Below are positions 49,310 to 61,339 of a stretch of 64,000 bases of DNA, in pieces. The stretch covers positions 190,632 through 254,631 of the forward strand of contig NZ_BSEX01000006.1 in assembly GCF_027922045.1 (NCBI RefSeq), read 5' to 3'. The DNA is from Microbacterium terregens (GTDB lineage: Bacteria; Pseudomonadota; Alphaproteobacteria; Sphingomonadales; Sphingomonadaceae). Within the stretch, counting starts at the first letter, position 1; each line of letters opens with the position of its first letter. The notes beneath the pieces are model-generated. The model had not been told where the DNA came from, did no database searches, and was given only the letters and a program-made list of their open reading frames with translations. The position numbers were made by a program, and so were the translations under genes.

Positions 49310-50209
49310 TCAGGCGCGGACCAGCGTACCTGCGCCCTGGCGCGTGAAGATCTCCAGCAGCAGCCCGTGCGGGATACGGCCGTCCAGGATCACCGCCGCG
49401 TCTACGCCGGCGCCGACGGCGGCGACGCAGGTCTCGACCTTGGGGATCATGCCGCCCCGGATCGTGCCGTCTTCCTTCAAGGCGGCGATGTCCTTGGGCT
49501 GAAGGTCGGTCAGCAACTCGCCCGACTTGTCCATCACGCCCGGAACGTCGGTCAGCAGGAAGAAGCGGGCGGCCCCCAGCGCACCCGCGATCGCACCCGC
49601 CATGGTGTCCGCATTGACGTTATAGGTGTGCCCGTCCGCCCCCAGCGCCACCGGCGCCACGACCGGGATGAAGCCGTCGCGCGCCAGGCTGTTGAGCAGC
49701 GTCGGGTCGACGGCCACCGGCTCGCCGACGAAGCCCAGGTCGACGTGGCGCTCGATGCCCGAGTTGCGGTCGGGCTCGGTCCGCTGCACCTTTTCGGCGC
49801 GCACGAGGCCGGCGTCCTTGCCCGAGATACCGACCGCGCGCCCGCCGGCGGCAGCGATCCAGGACACGATTTCCTTGTTGATCTTGCCGGCCAGCACCAT
49901 CTCCGCGACCTCGGCCGTGGCCGCGTCGGTCACGCGCAGCCCGTCGACGAAGCGGCTTTCGACGCCCAGGCGCTTGAGCATCGCGCCGATCTGCGGGCCG
50001 CCGCCGTGTACCACCACCGGGTTGATGCCGACTGCCTTCAGCAGCACCACGTCCTCGGCGAAGTCGCGCTGCAGCTCGGGATCGCCCATCGCGTGGCCGC
50101 CGTATTTCACGACAAAGGTCATGCCGGCGTAGCGCTGGAGATAGGGCAGCGCTTCGGTCAGCGTCTCCGCCTTGGCGAGCATCGCGGGATCGGGGGAATG
50201 GTCGGTCAT
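49310..50209 (-). CDS. argB: Acetylglutamate kinase
   Basis: A 299-residue kinase phosphorylating N-acetylglutamate, the second step of arginine synthesis. Motifs: [11 protein letters not shown] near the N-terminus, [33 protein letters not shown], and [15 protein letters not shown] with [11 protein letters not shown]. Length is typical of the arginine-sensitive class. Start set at MTDHSPDP; a 12-residue extension upstream is not conserved. The 91 bases to yggT hold nothing obvious. Confidence 0.95.
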   Translation of the reverse strand: MTDHSPDPAMLAKAETLTEALPYLQRYAGMTFVVKYGGHAMGDPELQRDFAEDVVLLKAVGINPVVVHGGGPQIGAMLKRLGVESRFVDGLRVTDAATAEVAEMVLAGKINKEIVSWIAAAGGRAVGISGKDAGLVRAEKVQRTEPDRNSGIERHVDLGFVGEPVAVDPTLLNSLARDGFIPVVAPVALGADGHTYNVNADTMAGAIAGALGAARFFLLTDVPGVMDKSGELLTDLQPKDIAALKEDGTIRGGMIPKVETCVAAVGAGVDAAVILDGRIPHGLLLEIFTRQGAGTLVRA

Positions 50210-50285
50210 GCGCGCGCCTGTAGCGCCAAGCGCGCCGCGATCCAAAGTTTTTGAGGGATGCGGCTACCGCGCCCGGCCCACACGC

Positions 50286-50385
50286 GTACCCCGGCGACGG
50301 CCGGGGCCCAGTTGCAGAGGCTCCCGAGAGATGGCGCGCCGTCGCCGACGCGATCCCAACTGGGCCCCGGCCTCCGCCGGGGTAC
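50286..50385. repeat. Palindromic intergenic repeat (copy 3)
   Basis: The outer arms GTACCCCGGCG and CGCCGGGGTAC are exact complements; inside, GGCCGGGGCCCAGTTG pairs with CAACTGGGCCCCGGCC. It is about 100 bases, between argB and the leftward PhnA-like gene. It is the most symmetric copy of the family seen in the window. Confidence 0.85.
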
Positions 50386-50392
50386 CGCATAT

Positions 50393-50701
50393 TCACCGCT
50401 TGCGCACGAACTCCGCGCGCAGGACCAGGCCCTTGATGCCTTCATAGCGGCAGTCGATCTCCTGCGCGTCGCCGGTCAGGCGGATCGACTTGATGACGGT
50501 GCCGCGCTTCAGCGTCTGGTTCGCGCCCTTGACCTTCAGGTCCTTGACCAGCGTCACGCTGTCGCCGTCGGCGAGCAGGTTACCCGCAGCATCCCGCACC
50601 TCGACGCCGCCGTTCGGCGATTCCGCAGGGGCGGCAGTGGCGGCGTCGGCCGGGCTGATCCACTCGCCGGTCGCCTCGTCATAGATATAGTCGTCGCTCA
50701 T
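50393..50701 (-). CDS. PhnA-like protein
   Basis: A 102-residue protein matching the C-terminal domain of PhnA: VEVRDAAGNLLADGDSVTLVKDLKVKGANQTLKRGTVIKSIRLTG, then IDCRYEGIKGLVLRAEFVRK. The zinc-ribbon N-terminus of full PhnA is replaced by an acidic stretch (DYIYDEATGEWISPADAA) with no Cys pairs. The family is not a phosphonate hydrolase despite its name. Its start overlaps the upstream transporter stop by four bases. Confidence 0.88.
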   Translation of the reverse strand: MSDDYIYDEATGEWISPADAATAAPAESPNGGVEVRDAAGNLLADGDSVTLVKDLKVKGANQTLKRGTVIKSIRLTGDAQEIDCRYEGIKGLVLRAEFVRKR

Positions 50702-51354
50702 GCCGCCTGCTCCGCGCGCGGCCCGTCCAGCCAGCGGCCGAGCGCGACGAAGAAGTAGATGAGCGGCGGGACCAGCACGATCGACAGCACCACCTTGGCG
50801 ATCATCTGGCCGACGATCAGCTGGCCGATCGGGAAGGCGCCATAGAAGGCGATGGTGATGAAGATCAGCGTGTCGACGATCTGGGACAGGGCGCTGGCGG
50901 TGCCCGCCCGCAGCCACAGGAACTTGCCCGCACCACGACGCATCGCGGCAAAGATGGTGACGTTCAACGTCTGCGACACGCCATAAGCGACGATGCCCGC
51001 CCCCCAGATGCGCGGGGTCGCGCGCATCATCAACTCGAATGCCGCGAGCCGCTCCGGCTCCATCTCGGGCGCGGCCGGCACCGTCAGCACGGCGAGCAAC
51101 AGCAGGATGGAGAAGATCAGCGGCACGAAGCCGAACTGCACCAGGCGATTGGCCATGGCACGGCCGTGCAGTTCCGCGACGGCGCTGGAGACGGTCACGA
51201 GCAACAGGAAGGCGAAGATACCCGCTTCGACGGCGAGCGGCCCGACGGCGACCTGCTTGTTGCCGAGCACGCCTGCGATGCAGACCATGCCGCCGTAGAA
51301 AATGGAGAACACGAACAACGACCGCGGCACCGCGGTGGAAGGATGGGGAGTCAT
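50698..51354 (-). CDS. Queuosine precursor transporter (YhhQ/VUT family)
   Basis: A 218-residue inner-membrane protein of the YhhQ/VUT family with about six hydrophobic segments. Diagnostic features: GMVCIAGVLGNKQVAVGPLAVEAGIFAF, SQTLNVTIFAAMRR, and ALSQIVDTLIFITIAFYG. It imports queuine-type precursors for tRNA modification, which fits the GluQRS gene further right only loosely. Overlaps the PhnA-like gene by four bases. Confidence 0.9.
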   Translation of the reverse strand: MTPHPSTAVPRSLFVFSIFYGGMVCIAGVLGNKQVAVGPLAVEAGIFAFLLLVTVSSAVAELHGRAMANRLVQFGFVPLIFSILLLLAVLTVPAAPEMEPERLAAFELMMRATPRIWGAGIVAYGVSQTLNVTIFAAMRRGAGKFLWLRAGTASALSQIVDTLIFITIAFYGAFPIGQLIVGQMIAKVVLSIVLVPPLIYFFVALGRWLDGPRAEQAA

Positions 51355-51538
51355 CCGCGCGACGCTAGACGCTTTCCCGTGTCGGTCAATGCGCGCAACC
51401 GCCTGAAATGGAACGTCCCACGACGAAAGGACTGTTGCCGCGGGCGCCGCTTGGCCATAGTCCCGCCGCGCTTCTGCGCCAGAAGCTCGACGTGACCATC
51501 ACTACGCCTGCCGAGCGGGCACGGGGCCGGAACCAGGA

Positions 51539-52801
51539 ATGAACCGTTTTCTTATCGGCGTGGCCGGTATCGTCGTGATCCTTGCGATCGCCTTCGCAAT
51601 CTCGACGAACCGCCGGGCCATCCGGCTGCGCGTCGTCGGCGCCGCCTTCGCACTGCAGGTCGGCATCGCCGTGCTGGTGCTCTACGTGCCCTTCGGCCGC
51701 CGCCTGATCCAGGCTGCCGCCGCCGGCGTCTCCGCGCTGCTCGGCTATGCACAGGCCGGCACCGACTTCGTGTTCGGCCCGCTCGCGCGGCCGGAGATGG
51801 GCGGCCACAGCTTCGCCATCTCGGCGCTGCCGGTCATCATCTTCTTCGCGGCGCTGGTCTCGATCCTCTACCACCTCGGGGTGATGCAGTTCGTCGTCCG
51901 CTGGGTCGGCGGCGGCATCGAAAAGGTGACCGGCGTCTCCAAGGTCGAGTCGCTGTGCGCCGCGGCCAACATCTTCGTCGGCCAGAGCGAAGCGCCGCTG
52001 GTGATCCGTCCCTATCTCGCCACCCTCACCCCATCGCAGCTGTTCGCCGTGATGTCGGTGGGCATGGCGGGTGTCGCCGGCACGATCCTAGCGGCCTATG
52101 CCGCCTTCCTCGGCCCGCAGTCGCTCCCCTTCCTGCTCGCCGCCTCCTTCATGGCGGCACCCGGCGGGCTGCTGATGGCCAAGATCATCATGCCGGACGC
52201 GCCGATCGCCGCAAAGGATGCGGACGCGCAGGCGGACGAGGAAGCCGCGATCCGCGCGGCGGAAGTGAATCTCGAAGAGGAAAAGGCCGCCAACCTGATC
52301 ATGGCGGCGGCCACGGGCGCGCAGATCGGCGTCAAGATCGCCGTCGCCGTCGGGGCGATGGTGCTCGCCTTCGTTGCGCTGGTGGCGCTCGCCAACGGCC
52401 TTCTCGGCGCAGTGGGCGGATGGTTCGGCCATCCGGAACTCAGCTTCCAGATGGTCATCGGCACCGTGTTCCAACCGGTGATGTTCCTGCTCAACATCCC
52501 CTGGCACGAGGCGGGCATCGCCGGCGGCCTGTTCGGCAGCAAGGTCGTGCTGAACGAGTTCGTCTCGTTCATCGAGCTCGGCAACCTGCGCGACCAGCTG
52601 TCGCCGCGCACCGTCGCCATCGTCACCTTTGCGCTGTGCGGCTTCGCGAACTTCAGCTCCATCGCGATCCAGATGGCAGCGACGGGCAGCCTGGCGCCCA
52701 ATCAGCGCCCGATGATCGCCAAGCTGGGCGTACGCGCGCTGGTGGCCGGAAGCCTAGCCAACCTGATGTCGGCGGCGCTCGCCGGGCTGCTGCTGTCCTG
52801 A
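51539..52801 (+). CDS. nupC: Concentrative nucleoside transporter (NupC family)
   Basis: A 420-residue CNT-family nucleoside/cation symporter with about ten hydrophobic segments. Family blocks: LPVIIFFAALVSILYHLGVM, ESLCAAANIFVGQSEAPLVIRPYL (the Gln-Ser-Glu site), GTILAAYAAFL, and KVVLNEFVSFIELG with the second conserved Glu. Start near AGGA. It faces the trehalose operon convergently. Confidence 0.94.
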   Translation: MNRFLIGVAGIVVILAIAFAISTNRRAIRLRVVGAAFALQVGIAVLVLYVPFGRRLIQAAAAGVSALLGYAQAGTDFVFGPLARPEMGGHSFAISALPVIIFFAALVSILYHLGVMQFVVRWVGGGIEKVTGVSKVESLCAAANIFVGQSEAPLVIRPYLATLTPSQLFAVMSVGMAGVAGTILAAYAAFLGPQSLPFLLAASFMAAPGGLLMAKIIMPDAPIAAKDADAQADEEAAIRAAEVNLEEEKAANLIMAAATGAQIGVKIAVAVGAMVLAFVALVALANGLLGAVGGWFGHPELSFQMVIGTVFQPVMFLLNIPWHEAGIAGGLFGSKVVLNEFVSFIELGNLRDQLSPRTVAIVTFALCGFANFSSIAIQMAATGSLAPNQRPMIAKLGVRALVAGSLANLMSAALAGLLLS

Positions 52802-52823
52802 GCCCAGGGCGCAGCGGCCGGGC

Positions 52824-54214
<1,391 letters not shown>

Positions 54215-54218
<4 letters not shown>

Positions 54219-56014
54219 CGTACCTCCGTCCACGGCTTGCTGAGCAGCATCGCCGAATTGATCAGCCCCACCAGCGAATAGGTCTGGGGGTAATTGCCCC
54301 ACAGCTCCCCGGTGCTTGGATCGATATCCTCCGAAAGAAGTCCTGCCGGCGTCCGCCGCTCGATCATCTCCTCCAGCAGGACGCGCGCGTCCTCGACACG
54401 CCCCGTCGCGTGCAATGCCTCGATGAGCCAGAAGGTGCAGACATTGAAGGCGGTATGCGGCAGGCCGAAATCGTCTTCGGTCGCATAGCGCAGCATGTGC
54501 GATCCGCGCCGCAGCCCCGCCTCCACCGCCTCCAGCGTGCCGCGGAAGCGCGGGTCGTCGGGCGCGACGAAGCGCAGGTCGAGCAGCTGGATCAGGCTCG
54601 CGTCCAGATCGTCGCCGCTGAAGGTCGCCGACATGCGCTTCGTGTCCGGCCGCCATGCCGCCTGCTCGATGCGCTGCCGCATCGTGTCCGCACGGCCGCG
54701 CCAGAAGGCGGCACGATCCGCGAGCCCCAGGTGCTTCGCCACGCTTGCCAGCCGGTCGCATGCCGCCCAGCACATCGCGGCCGAATAGGTGTGCACGTGG
54801 CTGCGCGTGCGCAGTTCCCAAAGCCCCGCGTCGGGCTTGTCGAACGCCTCCCAGGCGCGCTCGCCTACCGGCTCCAGCGCCTCGAAGTCGCCCTGCCCGG
54901 CGATCCGGAACAGCCGCTGGTCGAAAAAGGCCTGGGCGTTCGACAGCACGATCTGCCCATAGGCGTCGTGCTGAACCTGCTCATAGGCCTGGTTGCCGAC
55001 GCGGACCGGGCCCATCCCGCGATAGCCGGGGAGACTCTCCGCAATGCGCTCGGGAAGCTGCGCCTCGCCACCCACACCATAGAGCGGCTGGATGTGCCCG
55101 CCCTTGGCGTTGTCGACGATGTTGCGCAGATACTCGAGATAGCCCTCCAGCACGTCGAGCGCGCCGAGGCGGTTGAGCGCCTGCACCGTGTAATAGGCAT
55201 CGCGAATCCAGCAGAAGCGATAATCCCAGTTGCGCTGCGACCCCGCGTGCTCGGGGATGGAAGTGGTGAGCGCCGCGACGATGGCGCCGGTCTCCTCGTG
55301 CTGGCACAGCTTCAGCGTGATCGCCGCGCGGATCACGGCGTCCTGCCACTCCGCCGGCGTGGCGAGGTCCCGCACCCAGTGTCGCCATTCGCGCACCGTC
55401 CGGTCGAGCATCGCATCGATCGCGGTCGGGATCGCGGCCGCGAAGCTCTCGTCCGGCCCCAGGAAGAAATAGAGCGGGCGCTCTACCCGGAACAGGCGCT
55501 CCTCCTCGATCCAGCCGATCGGCGCGTTGCTCGACAGCCGCAGCGTCATGTCGTTCAGCAGGTAGCGGATATGGTTGCTGCCTCGCGTCCGCTCGGGCGA
55601 TTGCGCGCCCCAGTCGCGCGCCGGGCGCAGCCGCACGCGCACCCGCGGCGATCCTGCCACCGGCCGGACGATGCGGCAGAAGGCCACCGGCCGATACATG
55701 CGCCCGTTGCGGCGAAAGCGCGGCGCGAAGTCGACGACCTCGATGGCGTTGCCGTCGGCGTCGCTGTGCCGCGTGATCAGCACCGGAGTGTTGCGGACGT
55801 AGGACTGGCGGGTCTCGACGCAGCCTTCGAGGTCGATGTCCCAGAAGCCGCTCGACCCCTCCTCGCCGCCTCGGGGCCGGTCGTCGAGCAGCGAGCAGAA
55901 GGTCGGCTCGCCGTCGACACGCGGGACGCATCCCCAGACGAAGCGGCCGGCCCGGTCGACCAGCGCGGACACCTGGCAGTTGCCGATCGGCCAGAGATCG
56001 AGCGTCGCCGTCAA
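54215..56014 (-). CDS. Glycoside hydrolase family 15 protein
   Basis: A 599-residue enzyme of the GH15 (glucoamylase/trehalase) family. Diagnostic block QRNWDYRFCWIRDAYYTVQAL holds the catalytic acid region; GNYPQTYSLVGLINSAML lies near the end, with a second carboxylate region EDDFGLPHTAF. The start is TTG, overlapping the otsB stop (TTGA) with GGAGG seven bases before. Placed between otsB and otsA with overlaps on both sides. GH15 members next to trehalose genes could hydrolyse trehalose or a related glucan. Confidence 0.92.
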
Positions 56015-56766
56015 GCCGCCGCCTCCAGCCAGCGGCGCAGACTCCACACGTCCTCGAGCCGGAACCGGGCCGCGGTATCGCGCGGGCTGCCGATCAGGAT
56101 GCCGGCACCACCATGACGGGCGCACAACACGAAGCCGGGCTCGTCGGTCAGGTCGTCGCCGACAAAGATCGGCGCATGGCCAAGGAACGGTGCATCCTCC
56201 AGCAGCGCGGCGATCGCGGTGCCCTTGTCATGGCCGGCCATGCGCAGCTCGGCCATCATCTTGCCGTGCTGTACCTCCAGCCCGTCGTGCCGGGCAAAGG
56301 CCTCCACCAGCGCCTGGGCCTCCGCCTCCACTTCGGGCGCCATGCGGTAGTGGATGGCGACCCCCAGCGACTTCACCTCGATGACCACGCCGGGGCGGTT
56401 CCCGAACCGCTCGGTGAACGCAGCCTCGGCCGTCTCCAGTGCCGCAGGGCGCTCCGGCCGCACGATCGCGCCGCCGGCGCGGCGGATCTCCGCGCCATGG
56501 CTGCCAACGACCGCGATCCGCCCGAGCGAACGACCGAGAAAGTCGTCGATCTGCGCGATCGAGCGCCCGCTGACGATCGCCACGCGCCCGTCGAGCCGCT
56601 CGCCCAGGCGTTGCAGCAGCGTGTGGAGCGCCTCGTCGACGGCGACGCCGTCCGGCCGCTGGGCCAGTTCCACCAGCGTCCCGTCGAAATCCAGGAACAG
56701 GCTTGCATCACGAAGCAGGGAAAATGGGGGCTCGACCAGAGCCGCGGACGCCGACGAAACTTGCAT
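56011..56766 (-). CDS. otsB: Trehalose-6-phosphate phosphatase
   Basis: A 251-residue HAD-superfamily phosphatase completing trehalose synthesis. Motif I LFLDFDGTLVELA, motif II VSGRSIAQIDDF, motif III Lys region, motif IV FVGDDLTDEPGF. Start MQVSSAS with AGGAGAGGC. First gene of the otsB, GH15, otsA operon; its stop overlaps the GH15 start. Confidence 0.95.
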   Translation of the reverse strand: MQVSSASAALVEPPFSLLRDASLFLDFDGTLVELAQRPDGVAVDEALHTLLQRLGERLDGRVAIVSGRSIAQIDDFLGRSLGRIAVVGSHGAEIRRAGGAIVRPERPAALETAEAAFTERFGNRPGVVIEVKSLGVAIHYRMAPEVEAEAQALVEAFARHDGLEVQHGKMMAELRMAGHDKGTAIAALLEDAPFLGHAPIFVGDDLTDEPGFVLCARHGGAGILIGSPRDTAARFRLEDVWSLRRWLEAAA

Positions 56767-56895
56767 GCCTCTCCTAACCCCACAGCCGCGCATTCGTTTC
56801 GCGCAGCCGATCATTTCGTCCCGGGAACGACCTTTAGCGCCCCCGCATGCGCTCGACCACTGGGGGGCAGGCGTATCCGCCTCGCGCTCCCTTTC

Positions 56896-56986
56896 CGTGC
56901 TCCCGCGAAAGCGGGAGCCGAGGGTTCCAGGGACTGCCCGCCGTTGCTCTGCTTGGCCCTGGATCCCCGCCTGCGCGGGGATACGG
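56896..56986. repeat. Palindromic intergenic repeat (copy 4)
   Basis: CGTGCTCCCGC with GCGGGAGC forms one hairpin; TCCAGGGACTGC pairs with the GCTTGGCCCTGGA part; the right end ATCCCCGCCTGCGCGGGGAT is itself a hairpin. It shares arm sequences with the copies at 6134 and 15467. Located upstream of otsB, between tandem leftward genes. Confidence 0.75.
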
Positions 56987-57037
56987 AGTGCTGGGGTGGC
57001 GTTGGCAGCCCAGCAGGAGCCTCACCCCGCCAGTCGC

Positions 57038-57910
57038 CTACCGCGTCGGCACCGGCTCCGCGCCCGTGTAGTCATAGAAGCCGCGCTTGGTCTTGCGGCC
57101 AAACCAGCCGGCTTCGACATACTTCACCAGCAGCGGCGCGGGCCGGAACTTGGGGTCCCCCGTCCCCTCGAACAGCACACGGGTGATCTCCAGGCAGGTG
57201 TCGAGGCCGATGAAGTCGGCGAGCGTGAACGGCCCCATCGGGTGGTTCAGCCCCAGCTGGCAGGCGGCGTCGATGTCGGGGATCGTCGCCACGCCCTCAC
57301 CCAGCGCAAAGCATGCCTCGTTCAGCATCGGCATCAGCACGCGATTGACGATGAAGCCGGGCGCGTCGTTCGCATGGACGATGCGCTTGCCCAGCGACTG
57401 GCCGAACGCCTCCACGCGCGCCACCGTCTCGTCGGAGGTCGCGAGCCCGCGGATGAGTTCGACCAGCCCCATGACCGGCACGGGATTGAAGAAGTGCACG
57501 CCCATGAAGCGAGCGGGATCGGGCGATGCCTGGGCCAGGCGGGTGATCGGGATCGACGAGGTGTTGCTCGCCAGGATCGCATCGGGACCCAGCACCTTGC
57601 CCACCTCGGCAAAGATCGCGCGCTTGATCGCCTCACGCTCAGTCGCGGCCTCGATGACCAGGTCGCACGGCGCCATGGCGGCCACGTCGCCTACCGCTTC
57701 GATGCGCCCGAGCGCCGCATCGCGATCTTCGGCGGTGATCTTTTCCTTCTCGACGGCGCGGGCAAGCTGCTTGGCGATCCCCGCCTTGCCTGCTTCGGCG
57801 CGCTCGACCGACACGTCCGACAGCAGCACGCGATAGCCGGCTTGCGCCGCCACCTGGGCGATCCCCGCCCCCATCTGCCCTGCGCCGATCACTCCGACTG
57901 CCTGCATCAT
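57038..57910 (-). CDS. 3-hydroxyacyl-CoA dehydrogenase family protein
   Basis: A 290-residue single-function dehydrogenase (PaaH/Hbd type). The NAD-binding site is VGVIGAGQMGAGIAQVAA; ATEREAIKRAIFAEV and HFFNPVPVMGLVELIRG with the catalytic His-Glu follow, then VNRVLMPMLNEACFALGEG and NHPMGPFTLADFIGLDT. Likely acts on 3-hydroxybutyryl-CoA or similar. Start MMQAVGV with GGAGG four bases upstream. Standalone leftward gene. Confidence 0.94.
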   Translation of the reverse strand: MMQAVGVIGAGQMGAGIAQVAAQAGYRVLLSDVSVERAEAGKAGIAKQLARAVEKEKITAEDRDAALGRIEAVGDVAAMAPCDLVIEAATEREAIKRAIFAEVGKVLGPDAILASNTSSIPITRLAQASPDPARFMGVHFFNPVPVMGLVELIRGLATSDETVARVEAFGQSLGKRIVHANDAPGFIVNRVLMPMLNEACFALGEGVATIPDIDAACQLGLNHPMGPFTLADFIGLDTCLEITRVLFEGTGDPKFRPAPLLVKYVEAGWFGRKTKRGFYDYTGAEPVPTR

Positions 57911-57979
57911 CCATCCTCCTGTCTTTGACGGGGGCAATAGCGGGTTTCGACGGCCGGCACAGCGCGATAGTGTCGCCCC

Positions 57980-59080
57980 ATGCACCGCCTCTCCCTGCTC
58001 GCCTGCCTGTTCCTCCTGCCTCTCGCCGGCTGCGACAACGATCCCGCGCCTGCCAACGCCCAGCCGGCCCAGACCGCCGCTGCGCCCCAGCCCCTTGCCC
58101 AGACACCGCAGCAGGCGGATGCGGACAGTCACGCTTCCCCGAAGCCTGCCGAGACCAGAACGTTCCGGGACTGGATTGTCGGCTGCGACAATGGGCTTGC
58201 GTGCCGGGCCGTGGCGCTTGCGCCGGAAGACGAGATCCAGCCGACGCTGATGCTGACCCTCGACCGTGCGGCGGGACCGGGAGCGGTGCCCACGGTGCAT
58301 ATCACGGGACAGGAGGAGCGCCTGCCGCCGCTCACCATCTCGGTTGACGGGACGCAACTCGCCAAGGGCGGCACGGCAGCCGATGGCGCGGTGCAATTCG
58401 ACGGCACCGATGCGGAACGGATCGCCGCCGCGCTCGGCAACGGACGGCGGCTCGCTGCCTCGGACGGCACGGGAAAGGCGATCGGCACGGTCAGCCTGTC
58501 GGGCGCCGCCGCCGCACTTCGCTGGATGGACGAACGGCAGGGACGCGCCGGCACCGACGGCGCACTGGTGGCGCGCGGAAGCAAAGCGGACACGGCCCCC
58601 GCCCCGGCACTCCCGGTGATCCGCGCCGCGCCGGCGCGGGGGGAAGCCGCGCTGCTCGATCCCGCGCGCGTCGCCGCCATGAAGCGTGAGGCGGGGTGCG
58701 AAACCGATCGCGACCTCGGCGAGCCGCAGGCGAAGTCGCTCGGCGATCGCACGCTGGTCCTGCTCCCCTGCTCGTCGGGCGCCTATAATCTGATGATGGC
58801 GGTGTTCACCGTGCGCGCCGGCAAGCACACGCCGGCGCAGTTCGATGCGCCCTCGGGCATGTCCGAGGACGGCTCGCCGATCCAGAACGTCGTCGACGGC
58901 AGTTTCGAGAATGAGGTGCTCACCAGCTTCGCGCGCGGCCGTGGGCTCGGCGACTGCGGCATTCGCCAGGAGTTCGTCTGGGACGGCAACCGCTTCCGCC
59001 TCTCCCGACAGGAGGAGATGCCGGAGTGCCGCGGCAGCAAGGTGTACCTGCCGACATGGCGCGCGCGGGTCGTACGCTGA
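57980..59080 (+). CDS. DUF1176 family lipoprotein
   Basis: A 366-residue periplasmic lipoprotein. Signal with lipobox LLPLAGC, then a Pro/Ala/Gln-rich tether to about residue 50. The two halves (TFRDWIVGCDNGLACRAVAL... and CETDRDLGEPQ...VVDGSFENEVLTSFARGRGLGDCG) match the DUF1176 pattern, including paired Cys. Function unknown. Divergent from the dehydrogenase gene by 69 bases. Confidence 0.9.
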   Translation: MHRLSLLACLFLLPLAGCDNDPAPANAQPAQTAAAPQPLAQTPQQADADSHASPKPAETRTFRDWIVGCDNGLACRAVALAPEDEIQPTLMLTLDRAAGPGAVPTVHITGQEERLPPLTISVDGTQLAKGGTAADGAVQFDGTDAERIAAALGNGRRLAASDGTGKAIGTVSLSGAAAALRWMDERQGRAGTDGALVARGSKADTAPAPALPVIRAAPARGEAALLDPARVAAMKREAGCETDRDLGEPQAKSLGDRTLVLLPCSSGAYNLMMAVFTVRAGKHTPAQFDAPSGMSEDGSPIQNVVDGSFENEVLTSFARGRGLGDCGIRQEFVWDGNRFRLSRQEEMPECRGSKVYLPTWRARVVR

Positions 59081-59084
59081 GGCG

Positions 59085-60068
59085 CTAGGGCGCGGCCGCG
59101 AACGGCTGCGCCTCGGCCAGGATCAGCGCGAACCAGCCCTGCTCGTCGGACCATTCGCCGATCGGGGTCCAGCCCCCAGCGCGCAGCAGCACGCGGGCAC
59201 CGCGTTCGCCATATTTGTGGCTGTTCTCGGTGTGGATCGTCTCGCCCGCGCCGATCTCGAACGGCTGGCCCGCCACGGTGAAGCGAAGGTCGCGCGTCGC
59301 TTCCAGATGCATCTCGATGCGCGAGGCGGCGTCGTTCCACACCGCCCGATGGACGAAGTGCGCGACAGGGATCGTCCCCTCCAGCTCGCGGTTGATCCGT
59401 TCGAGCAGGTTGCAGTTGAAGGCGGCGGTGACGCCTTGGGCGTCGTCATAGGCGGGAACCAGCACCGCCTCTGGCTTCACCCGGTCGATCCCGATCAGCA
59501 GCTGTGCTCCCTCGCCCAGCGATCCGCGCATCGCCCGCAGCAGGTCGACCGCGGCATAAGGCTCCATGTTGCCGATGGTGGAGCCGGGAAAGAAGCCGAG
59601 CTTGGGCTTGCCGTCGACTGCGCCGGGCAGTGTCACGAGGCGAAGGAAGTCCGCCTCCAGCGGCAGGACCGGCAAGGTCGGGAATGCCTGCTGCAACTCG
59701 GCGGCGGAGTCGCGAAGGAAGTCACCGGAGATGTCGATCGGCACATAGGCCGCGGGGGCGATGCCGCCCAGCAGGATCGGCGTCTTGGCAGAGGAGCCCG
59801 ATCCGAACTCCACCACCGCGCGACCCGGCCCGCACAGGCCTGCGACCTCCGGCACCGCCCGGTGGAGCAGCGCGGTTTCGGTGCGGGTCGGATAATATTC
59901 CGGCAGCCGGGTGATTTCCTCGAACAGCTCCGATCCGCAACGGTCGTAGAACCAGCGCGCCGGGATCGCGCGCGGGCGCATGGAAAGGCCGGCGAGCACG
60001 TCGGCGCGGAAACGTGGGTCGACGGCGCCGGGCGCGGCAGCGTTGTGTCCTGGCATCAGGGGGATCAA
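59085..60068 (-). CDS. egtD: L-histidine N-alpha-methyltransferase EgtD
   Basis: A 327-residue SAM-dependent methyltransferase making hercynine from histidine. Blocks: [38 protein letters not shown] site [31 protein letters not shown], and [10 protein letters not shown] near the end. Its start overlaps the egtB stop by four bases. With EgtB it makes the ergothioneine backbone; egtA, egtC and egtE are absent here. Confidence 0.94.
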   Translation of the reverse strand: MIPLMPGHNAAAPGAVDPRFRADVLAGLSMRPRAIPARWFYDRCGSELFEEITRLPEYYPTRTETALLHRAVPEVAGLCGPGRAVVEFGSGSSAKTPILLGGIAPAAYVPIDISGDFLRDSAAELQQAFPTLPVLPLEADFLRLVTLPGAVDGKPKLGFFPGSTIGNMEPYAAVDLLRAMRGSLGEGAQLLIGIDRVKPEAVLVPAYDDAQGVTAAFNCNLLERINRELEGTIPVAHFVHRAVWNDAASRIEMHLEATRDLRFTVAGQPFEIGAGETIHTENSHKYGERGARVLLRAGGWTPIGEWSDEQGWFALILAEAQPFAAAP

Positions 60069-61324
60069 AGGTCCTTCGCGAGCCGTACGCCGGTGAACTG
60101 CCAGCGCTGGTGCGGGTAGAAGAAGTTGCGATAGCTGGCGCGCAGGTGCCCGCGCGGAGTGGCACAGGAGCCGCCGCGCAGCACGAACTGGCCGCTCATG
60201 AACTTGCCGTTGTACTCACCGACCGCGCCCTCGGCCGTTTGGAACCCCGGATAGGGACGATAGGCGCTGCCGGTCCATTCCCAGACGTCCCCGAAGAAGG
60301 CGGGAGCGGCGGCGGCGGGGCGCGGCTCGAGCGGCCCGGGACCGTCCAGCTGGTTGCCGCCGCCGGCATCCTCTCCGGCGGCTGCCGCTTCCCACTCCTG
60401 CTCGGTCGGGAGGCGTGCGCCTGCCCAGCTGGCATAGGCATCGGCTTCATAGAAACTGACATGCGTCACCGGGGCGGCAGGATCCACCGGGCGCCGTCCA
60501 TCCAGGCCGAAGCGGGTCCAGCCGCCGCCCTCGCCTTCCGCCCAATAGAGCGGCGCGGTGATCCCCTCGCGTTGCACCCAGTTCCAGCCGTCCGAAAGCC
60601 AGTGGCGCGGCTCGCGATAGCCCCCATCGGCGACGAAGGCCGCCCACTCGCCGTTAGTGACAGTACGGTCGGCGATCGCATGGGGGTGTAGCAGCGCCCG
60701 GTGGCGCGGGCCCTCGCAATCGAAGGCGAAGCTCTCGCCATCATGCCCCACCTCGACGATGCCGCCCGGATGCTCGATCCAGCCGGTGGGCGGCGGCACC
60801 GCGACCGGCTGCTTGCGCGGCGCGGGCCACAGCGCCGGCTCGATCGGGTTCTCCGAAAACAGGTGCAGGATATCGGTCAGCAGCAGTTCCTGGTGCTGCT
60901 GTTCATGCTGGCAGCCGAGCTCGACGAGTTCCATCGCTTGCCGGGGCAGGCGCTCCCAGTTCTCCAGCACGGCCTGCGTCACCGCATGGCGGTAGCCCAG
61001 CACTTCGTCCAGGCTCGGGCGCGTCACCATGCCGCGGCGGGCGCGGGCGTGTCGCTTCCCCTCCGCCTCATAGTAGCTGTTGAACAGGAAGGGGAAGCGT
61101 GGGTCGTGCAGCGTGTAGCCCGACACATGGTCGCGCAGCACGAAGGTTTCGAAGAACCAGCTGGTGTGCGCCAGATGCCATTTCGCGGGCGACGCGTCGG
61201 GCATCGACTGGACGCTGGCGTCGGCATCCGAGAGCGGCGCGACCAGCGCCTCGCTCAAGGCGCGCACCCCGGCGAACCGACTCTGGAGCGGGGGATACGC
61301 AGGCTCGTACTGAATGTCCTGCAT
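60065..61324 (-). CDS. egtB: Ergothioneine sulfoxide synthase EgtB
   Basis: A 419-residue non-haem iron enzyme. The N-terminal DinB-like part gives [14 protein letters not shown] and the iron motif HEQQHQE (HX3HXE); the C-terminal FGE-sulfatase/C-type-lectin part holds [45 protein letters not shown], and [18 protein letters not shown]. It joins hercynine with cysteine or glutamylcysteine. Leads the two-gene egtB-egtD operon. Confidence 0.94.
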   Translation of the reverse strand: MQDIQYEPAYPPLQSRFAGVRALSEALVAPLSDADASVQSMPDASPAKWHLAHTSWFFETFVLRDHVSGYTLHDPRFPFLFNSYYEAEGKRHARARRGMVTRPSLDEVLGYRHAVTQAVLENWERLPRQAMELVELGCQHEQQHQELLLTDILHLFSENPIEPALWPAPRKQPVAVPPPTGWIEHPGGIVEVGHDGESFAFDCEGPRHRALLHPHAIADRTVTNGEWAAFVADGGYREPRHWLSDGWNWVQREGITAPLYWAEGEGGGWTRFGLDGRRPVDPAAPVTHVSFYEADAYASWAGARLPTEQEWEAAAAGEDAGGGNQLDGPGPLEPRPAAAAPAFFGDVWEWTGSAYRPYPGFQTAEGAVGEYNGKFMSGQFVLRGGSCATPRGHLRASYRNFFYPHQRWQFTGVRLAKDL

Positions 61325-61339
61325 CGCCCGCCGCTTCGC

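Noticed and set aside
50698..51538. A preQ1 riboswitch before the queuosine precursor transporter
   Set aside because: The upstream 180 bases show no preQ1-type short pseudoknot with an A-rich tail.
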